Assembly: GCA_017537365.1 (NCBI GenBank)
Contig: JAFYKZ010000026.1
Coordinates: 186,001-250,000, forward strand
Direction of reading: 5' to 3'
DNA from: Clostridia bacterium
GTDB taxonomy: Bacteria; Bacillota; Clostridia; Oscillospirales; Acutalibacteraceae
DNA length: 64,000 nt
Part shown: positions 58,665 to 64,000 of the stretch, piece by piece
Layout: every line of letters begins with the position of its first letter
How positions within the stretch are numbered: position 1 is the stretch's first letter
Translations under genes and position numbers: made by a program
Notes under the pieces: generated by a model
Seen by the model: the letters and a program-made list of their open reading frames with translations, nothing else
What the model was told of the DNA's origin: nothing
The model's database searches: none

Positions 58665-58708
58665 AAACCCCTTCCGAACACCATTACTAGTGTATTCGAA
58701 AGGGGTTT
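58665..58708 (-). terminator. Terminator after yajC, containing the ribosome site of the next gene
   Basis: On the minus strand AAAACCCCTTTCGAA pairs with TTCGGAAGGGGTTTT (one G-U pair), then TTTTTGTTT. An inner part (CAC/GTG) extends it. The 3' arm is also the AAGGGG ribosome site of the TIGR04086 gene, whose ATG is 9 bases further on. Confidence 0.85.
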
Positions 58709-58721
58709 TATTTAGAACTTA

Positions 58722-59048
58722 TTATTTTGAGGGAGCTTCGTCATGAACAGTAAGATTAGACTGCAAAGCCCAGCGAGCAATAGTTAATTTACTATGGTCG
58801 CTCTTAGACTCAATAACTATAGTATCCTCTTTTAAAGAAATAACTCTGCCGTAAATTCCGCCAATAGTAACGATTTCATCGCCAATGCTTAAATTTTCGC
58901 GCATCTTCTTTTCTTCTTTTTGTTTTTTCTTCTGGGGACGAATAAGGAAAAACCACATTGCGCCAAAAATTAAAGCATAAATAACAAGCAATGCTCCAAG
59001 CGGCAAAGGACCTGCGGCTTTTTCTAATAAAATAGGACTAATTTCCAT
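58722..59048 (-). CDS. yajC: Preprotein translocase subunit YajC
   Basis: 108 aa. One helix (~18-38, LLVIYALIFGAMWFFLIRPQ) is followed by KKKQKEEKKMRENLSIGDEIVTIGGIYGRVISLKEDTIVIE, the YajC signature. It associates with SecDF-YidC. tgt lies just upstream on the same strand, the usual neighbour; secDF are absent from the window. It has its own promoter (59083-59111), a GGAGG site and a terminator after it, so it may be a single-gene unit with read-through to TIGR04086. Confidence 0.95.
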   Translation of the reverse strand: MEISPILLEKAAGPLPLGALLVIYALIFGAMWFFLIRPQKKKQKEEKKMRENLSIGDEIVTIGGIYGRVISLKEDTIVIESKSDHSKLTIARWALQSNLTVHDEAPSK

Positions 59049-59082
59049 AATTTTTTAAACCTCCAAAAATTGTATCTTTAAG

Positions 59083-59111
59083 ATTATACTCTATATTTAA
59101 TGTTTTTTCAA
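59083..59111 (-). promoter_or_regulatory. Promoter of yajC
   Basis: Minus strand TTGAAA (59111-59106), 17 bases, TATAAT (59088-59083). The perfect -10 lies ~35 bases before the yajC ATG. Confidence 0.85.
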
Positions 59112-59125
59112 GAACAAATTGTAAA

Positions 59126-60268
<1,143 letters not shown>

Positions 60269-62359
60269 TTAATTGTTACTAAATAAAAGTTCGCTATAAC
60301 TTGGATATGGCCAATAATCAGACGGAACAACACTTTCTGCACTATCAGCATATTTACGTATATCTGCCATAATCTTTAAAACATTATCATGGTATTCGCG
60401 AGCGCGCTCTAAGTTATCCAAAGTACATTCAGCAGAAGAAACCGCCATTTTAAGCGAATTTGTTAAATTAAAGATTTCTTTGTTTGCCGCAGAAAGTCTT
60501 GCAATAAGTTCTCTTTCAACCGAGGTGCTTATTCCGCCGATACTGTTTTTATTAAGCACTGCGGTACATAAAAGGTCGGTATACGCGGTTATTGCAGGAA
60601 CAACCTCTCTGTTCATCATTTCAATTAAGGTCAAAGCCTCGATATGCAAAATTTTGAAATAGTTTTCTAAAATTATATCAACGCGAGAATTAATTTCAGT
60701 ACGGCTTAAAACCTTATGTTTTTCAAATAGAGCAATATTCTTTTCAGATTTCAATAGTGGCAAAGCATCAACCGTGCTTTCAAGGTTAAGTAATCCTCTC
60801 TTTTCTGCCTCTTTTTTCCATTCTTCTGAATACCCGTCTCCATTGAAAATTATCTTAGAACAGTTTTCCATAACCTCTTTTATAATAAGGTAAATTTCGT
60901 TTTGGAAATCATCAGCCTTTTCAAGTCTATCAGCAAACTCACCGAAAACATCGGCAACCATAGTATTTAGCATAACATTGGTATCAGATATTGAAGAAGC
61001 TGAGCCTAACATTCTGAATTCGAATTTATTACCGGTAAACGCAAATGGTGAAGTTCTGTTTCTATCGGTATTATCCTTTCTTATAGCAGGGATAATATCG
61101 GCACCCATATTCATTTTAATGCGTTTTGCATTATCGTGCTGAACACCCTTTGCAATATCATCTAAAATTCCTTCAAGCTCTTCACCGAGGAAAATAGAAA
61201 GTATTGCAGGAGGTGCTTCATTTGCACCTAAGCGGTGATCATTACCCGCAGTTGCCACTGAAATTCTAAGAAGCTCCTGATGCTCGTAAACCGCCTTAAT
61301 AACAGCAACTAAAGAAAGTAAAAATAACGGATTTTGGTCGGGATTTTTACCGGGTTTTAAGAAATTAATACCTGTATCGGTAGAAAGCGACCAGTTATTA
61401 TGCTTACCGCTACCGTTAACACCGTCAAACGGTTTTTCATGCAAAAGACAAACAAGACCGTGTCTTAAAGCTATTTTTTTCATCATTTCCATAGTCAACT
61501 GATTATGGTCGGCAGCGATATTAATCGTTGTAAATATAGGGGCTAATTCGTGCTGAGAGGGAGCCGCCTCGTTATGCTCGGTCTTTGCCAAAACGCCCAA
61601 CTTCCAAAGCTCACAATCAAGTTCGCGCATAAATGCGGCAACTCGAGGTTTTAAAACACCAAAATAATGGTCATCCATCTCCTGACCTTTCGGTGGCATT
61701 GAACCTATTAAGGTTCTGCCGCAGAAAATAAGGTCGGGACGCTTCTCATAAACCTCTTTATCTACAAGGAAATATTCCTGCTCAGGACCTACGGTTACAT
61801 TAACTCGCTTAACATCCTCATATCCGAAAAGTTTGATAATTCTCAAAGCCTGTTTATTGATGGCCTCCATACTTCGAAGCAAGGGGGTTTTTTGGTCAAG
61901 AGCATCGCCCGAATAAGAGCAAAAAGCGGTTGGAATACATAGAGTCTGGTCTTTAACAAAGGCATAAGAACTAGGGTCCCAAGCGGTATATCCGCGAGCC
62001 TCGAAAGTAGCTCTAAGACCGCCCGACGGGAACGACGAAGCATCCGGCTCGCCCTTTATAAGCTCCTTACCGGAAAATTCCATCATAATATGACCGTCCT
62101 CAGTTGGACTTATGAAACTATCGTGTTTCTCGGCAGTTATTCCGGTTAAAGGTTGGAACCAATGAGTAAAATGAGTAGCACCCTTTTCAATAGCCCAATC
62201 TTTCATAGCATTTGCAACATCATCCGCTATACTGCTATCAATAGTTTTTCCTTCTTTTATTACGCTTTTTAAAGCATTGTAAACCTCAGGCGATAATCTC
62301 TCCTTCATAACCGAATCGCCAAAAACATTACAGCCAAAAAGCTCGTCCACTTTATTCAA
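60269..62359 (-). CDS. glnN: Glutamine synthetase type III
   Basis: 696 aa, full length for GSIII. TTG start at 62359 with GGGGAG 7 bases upstream. Landmarks are RLSPEVYNALKSVIKEGK at the N-terminus, THFTHWFQPLTGITAEKHDSF, VGPEQEYFLVDK, KTEHNEAAPSQHELAPIF, GSGKHNNWSLSTDTGINFL and ATAGNDHRLGANEAPPAI. It condenses glutamate and ammonia with ATP. The promoter is wrapped by a 12-bp perfect inverted repeat (62399-62438), pointing to a dedicated regulator, which is not adjacent. Confidence 0.97.
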   Translation of the reverse strand: MNKVDELFGCNVFGDSVMKERLSPEVYNALKSVIKEGKTIDSSIADDVANAMKDWAIEKGATHFTHWFQPLTGITAEKHDSFISPTEDGHIMMEFSGKELIKGEPDASSFPSGGLRATFEARGYTAWDPSSYAFVKDQTLCIPTAFCSYSGDALDQKTPLLRSMEAINKQALRIIKLFGYEDVKRVNVTVGPEQEYFLVDKEVYEKRPDLIFCGRTLIGSMPPKGQEMDDHYFGVLKPRVAAFMRELDCELWKLGVLAKTEHNEAAPSQHELAPIFTTINIAADHNQLTMEMMKKIALRHGLVCLLHEKPFDGVNGSGKHNNWSLSTDTGINFLKPGKNPDQNPLFLLSLVAVIKAVYEHQELLRISVATAGNDHRLGANEAPPAILSIFLGEELEGILDDIAKGVQHDNAKRIKMNMGADIIPAIRKDNTDRNRTSPFAFTGNKFEFRMLGSASSISDTNVMLNTMVADVFGEFADRLEKADDFQNEIYLIIKEVMENCSKIIFNGDGYSEEWKKEAEKRGLLNLESTVDALPLLKSEKNIALFEKHKVLSRTEINSRVDIILENYFKILHIEALTLIEMMNREVVPAITAYTDLLCTAVLNKNSIGGISTSVERELIARLSAANKEIFNLTNSLKMAVSSAECTLDNLERAREYHDNVLKIMADIRKYADSAESVVPSDYWPYPSYSELLFSNN

Positions 62360-62396
62360 ACCAAAACTCCCCTTTATAAAAGAAAATTCTCATATA

Positions 62397-62425
62397 ATTA
62401 TACCTTGCAGAAAGAATTTTGTCAA
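62397..62425 (-). promoter_or_regulatory. Consensus promoter of glnN
   Basis: Minus strand TTGACA (62425-62420), 17 bases, TATAAT (62402-62397). Both boxes are perfect. The predicted start is near 62390, ~30 bases before the TTG. The promoter lies between and within the arms of an inverted repeat. Confidence 0.9.
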
Positions 62426-62438
62426 TCTGCAAGGTATA
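62399..62438. promoter_or_regulatory. 12-bp inverted repeat flanking the glnN promoter (likely operator)
   Basis: Perfect arms TATACCTTGCAG (62399-62410) and CTGCAAGGTATA (62427-62438), separated by 16 bases. The -35 box lies in the central gap, and the -10 overlaps the downstream arm. No T run follows, so a terminator for the upstream lipoprotein gene is less likely. The arms do not match the GlnR site TGTNA-N7-TNACA. Confidence 0.75.
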
Positions 62439-62440
62439 TA

Positions 62441-63652
62441 TTATTCAAAAAATATTATCAAAACATCTCTTTCAAAAGCATAAGCCGTTATCACTAAATC
62501 TTTTAAATGCCTTTGGATTTTTATTAGAAATTTTTCGGGATTGTTTTCGAATTCTTTTTTAAGCTCATTGCTGCTTAAAAGAAGCTCAACAGACTTTTTA
62601 TCACCAATATCTGTATTGCTTATAATCTCAGCGGCAACAGAAGCATAATTAGAAGCATCAAAATCATCTAAAACAAAACCGTATTTATCATAATATGTAT
62701 TACCTTTAAACTCGCAAACTCTTTCAACAAAATTAAAAGAATTTCCCCTTATAACCGAATCATTCTCCATTTCTGAAAAAAGTGGCATAAAAGTATGGTC
62801 ATAAGAAATTTGCTCGGTAGTTATATTAAAATATAAATAAGGAAAATCGGGATTATCGTTCCAAGTAACATCAACGAAACTATGCTTGTTATCGATGTTA
62901 ACGCTATTCCACATATGCCCCTCACCTTCGGAATAACCAACAATAAGGTCGCATTCAATACCAACCTTATTGCAAAGCAGTTTAAAAGCCTTTGAATAAC
63001 CCTCACATAAAGCTTTTTGATTAATCAAGCAACCGTATGCCGTATCAACCCATTCACCCTGCTTTACATATTCTGTATTTTGGCAGATATAATCATTGAT
63101 TTCTTTCTCTTTTTCAAATTCGCCATCATTATCAGAAATAGCTGAAATTATAGAATTAACCTTATTTTCAAGCTCTTTTCGCATTTCATTGCGTTTGGTC
63201 TTTGTAACCGAATATTTTGTAGTATCGCCCGAAATCTGATAATTAAATGATAACAAAACCTCTTTGCTAAATCCCGTATTTTGTTCTCCGACAATATATG
63301 TACTAGGCATCCAAAAAATTTCAGGATGGTCGTATAAAACCGCTGTATAAGACAGAGAAATATCCCTTATAACATCATCATATTGTTTACTAACTGCAAC
63401 ATATCCCTCGGGCATTTGCTCAGATATTGCATAAATTTTTCTGTAAATTTGTTTTTGTTTATCAGACAGAGAATTATAAGCAGCGTTATATTCGGGAGGA
63501 AAAACATAATATTCCTCAACTATTGTTTTATCATCTGGCATTAACTCCAAAAGCTCTTCTGCAATATATTCTAACTGTTTAGTATTAAAATCACATCCGC
63601 AAAGCGAAACAGTTAATACCAACACAAGTAAAACCGATAAAAGCTTTTTCAT
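62441..63652 (-). CDS. Lipoprotein with transglutaminase-like domain
   Basis: 403 aa. A lipoprotein signal (VLTVSLCGC, lipid Cys20) is followed by a helical region. The transglutaminase-like core (~195-300) has catalytic Cys in ALCEGYSKAF, His in EGEGHMWNSV and Asp in FVDVTWND. Such domains usually act as cysteine proteases or cross-linkers outside the cell; the substrate is unknown. The predicted lipid anchor would place it on the outer face of the membrane. It is transcribed from the far end of the window, and its 3' end abuts the inverted repeat of the glnN promoter. Confidence 0.88.
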   Translation of the reverse strand: MKKLLSVLLVLVLTVSLCGCDFNTKQLEYIAEELLELMPDDKTIVEEYYVFPPEYNAAYNSLSDKQKQIYRKIYAISEQMPEGYVAVSKQYDDVIRDISLSYTAVLYDHPEIFWMPSTYIVGEQNTGFSKEVLLSFNYQISGDTTKYSVTKTKRNEMRKELENKVNSIISAISDNDGEFEKEKEINDYICQNTEYVKQGEWVDTAYGCLINQKALCEGYSKAFKLLCNKVGIECDLIVGYSEGEGHMWNSVNIDNKHSFVDVTWNDNPDFPYLYFNITTEQISYDHTFMPLFSEMENDSVIRGNSFNFVERVCEFKGNTYYDKYGFVLDDFDASNYASVAAEIISNTDIGDKKSVELLLSSNELKKEFENNPEKFLIKIQRHLKDLVITAYAFERDVLIIFFE

Positions 63653-63668
63653 AATTCTCTCCCCTTTC

Positions 63669-64000
63669 TCAGTTTACAAAGCGTACCGTTTTGCAAACCT
63701 CCATAATATAATCTTCCCAAAAATAGCAATCAGGTAAAGTAAGGTCTGTTTTGCTATTTTCTATTATACATAAAAAATCTTCTTTTGAAAAGCCGTTTTT
63801 TGAAATTCTATTTAGAATTTCTGAAATCAATTCTTTTTTTAAGTCTTCATTAATAACGGTTGTTGTTATAAGTTCCTCCACCTGAACCCCTGTATAAGCA
63901 TACGTTTTCCCGTCTTTAATTATATCAATACCTGAGACACTATCAACAATAATAGCCACCAGGCTTGAATCCGCTTTAACGCGATAATCAACAACATAAC
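63669..64000 (-). CDS. Unknown protein, 5' part missing
   Basis: The frame stays open to the end of the window, so the gene is truncated at its N-terminus; 110 codons are visible. The GTG at 63959 could be read as a start, but the frame continues upstream without a stop (YVVDYRVKADSSL). The C-terminal part contains KEDFLCIIENS, LPDCYFWEDYIMEVCKTVRFVN and no domain I recognise. It ends 16 bases before the lipoprotein gene, so the two may be co-transcribed. Confidence 0.55.
   Translation of the reverse strand, partial: YVVDYRVKADSSLVAIIVDSVSGIDIIKDGKTYAYTGVQVEELITTTVINEDLKKELISEILNRISKNGFSKEDFLCIIENSKTDLTLPDCYFWEDYIMEVCKTVRFVN

Noticed and set aside
62399..62438. Terminator of the transglutaminase-like gene
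   Set aside because: The 16-base loop and lack of a T run make this weak, and a perfect promoter is built into it.

Overview
This 64 kb window has low GC and comes from the chromosome of an endospore-forming anaerobe of the Clostridia. The gene content most resembles the Ruminococcaceae/Oscillospiraceae side of that class. This is judged from family knowledge and gene order, not from a search. Spore-former evidence is an alpha/beta SASP, a cotJABC operon, a YtfJ/GerW protein, a SpoIID-type protein and a SpoIVFB-like M50 protease. Anaerobe evidence is a six-gene Rnf complex, a sodium-pumping carboxylic-acid decarboxylase and a type III glutamine synthetase. No rRNA, tRNA, CRISPR array, prophage or insertion sequence was found, and genes are packed tightly with no gene-free stretch over 300 bases.

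Layout. 1-1900: the start of a small zinc-ribbon gene and an ECF-like sigma factor that carries its own membrane anchor and a duplicated outside domain. 1960-5530: alaS-hinT-PRTase with a consensus promoter. 5620-20930: one long minus-strand run, miaB-ylbF-mutS-mutL-miaA-(HlyD-like)-yggS-sepF-ylmH-divIVA-lspA-rluD-HAD-transketolase N and C halves, ended by a hairpin terminator. It combines tRNA modification, mismatch repair and the division cluster. 21000-22850: YgjP-like peptidase, sugar isomerase and SASP. 22976-26994: a MarR-controlled heterodimeric ABC exporter with a palindromic operator on its promoter. 27003-30468: the four-subunit biotin-dependent decarboxylase. 30619-38902: a plus-strand block with cotJABC, apbE, rnfCDGEAB, a NusG-II-like protein and a Gx-type membrane protein. 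38909-44285: GNAT, rluB, dacF, ytfJ, DUF2953, scpB, scpA and an M50 protease. 44300-48740: radical SAM, exonuclease, typA and a membrane protein. 48767-52474: SpoIID-like protein and a large FtsX-type ABC transporter. 52465-56313: ECF S component, the radical SAM pair TIGR03936/TIGR03960, a second M50 protease and a small membrane protein. 56328-58256: ygiQ. 58257-64000: TIGR04086, yajC, tgt, glnN, a transglutaminase-like lipoprotein and a partial gene.

How they fit together. The decarboxylase and Rnf are both membrane pumps that can be linked through an ion gradient, and ApbE next to rnf is the expected flavin transferase for RnfD/RnfG. Many starts are TTG or GTG behind a strong Shine-Dalgarno site, so several starts were moved. 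The observations most worth following are: the membrane-anchored sigma factor; the perfect 12-bp inverted repeat wrapped around the glnN promoter; the extra four-cysteine tail of RnfE and the recurrence of Cys-rich C-termini; hairpins that bury the ribosome sites of dacF and the TIGR04086 gene; and the MarR operator. No clearly new multi-gene defence or mobile system was seen.
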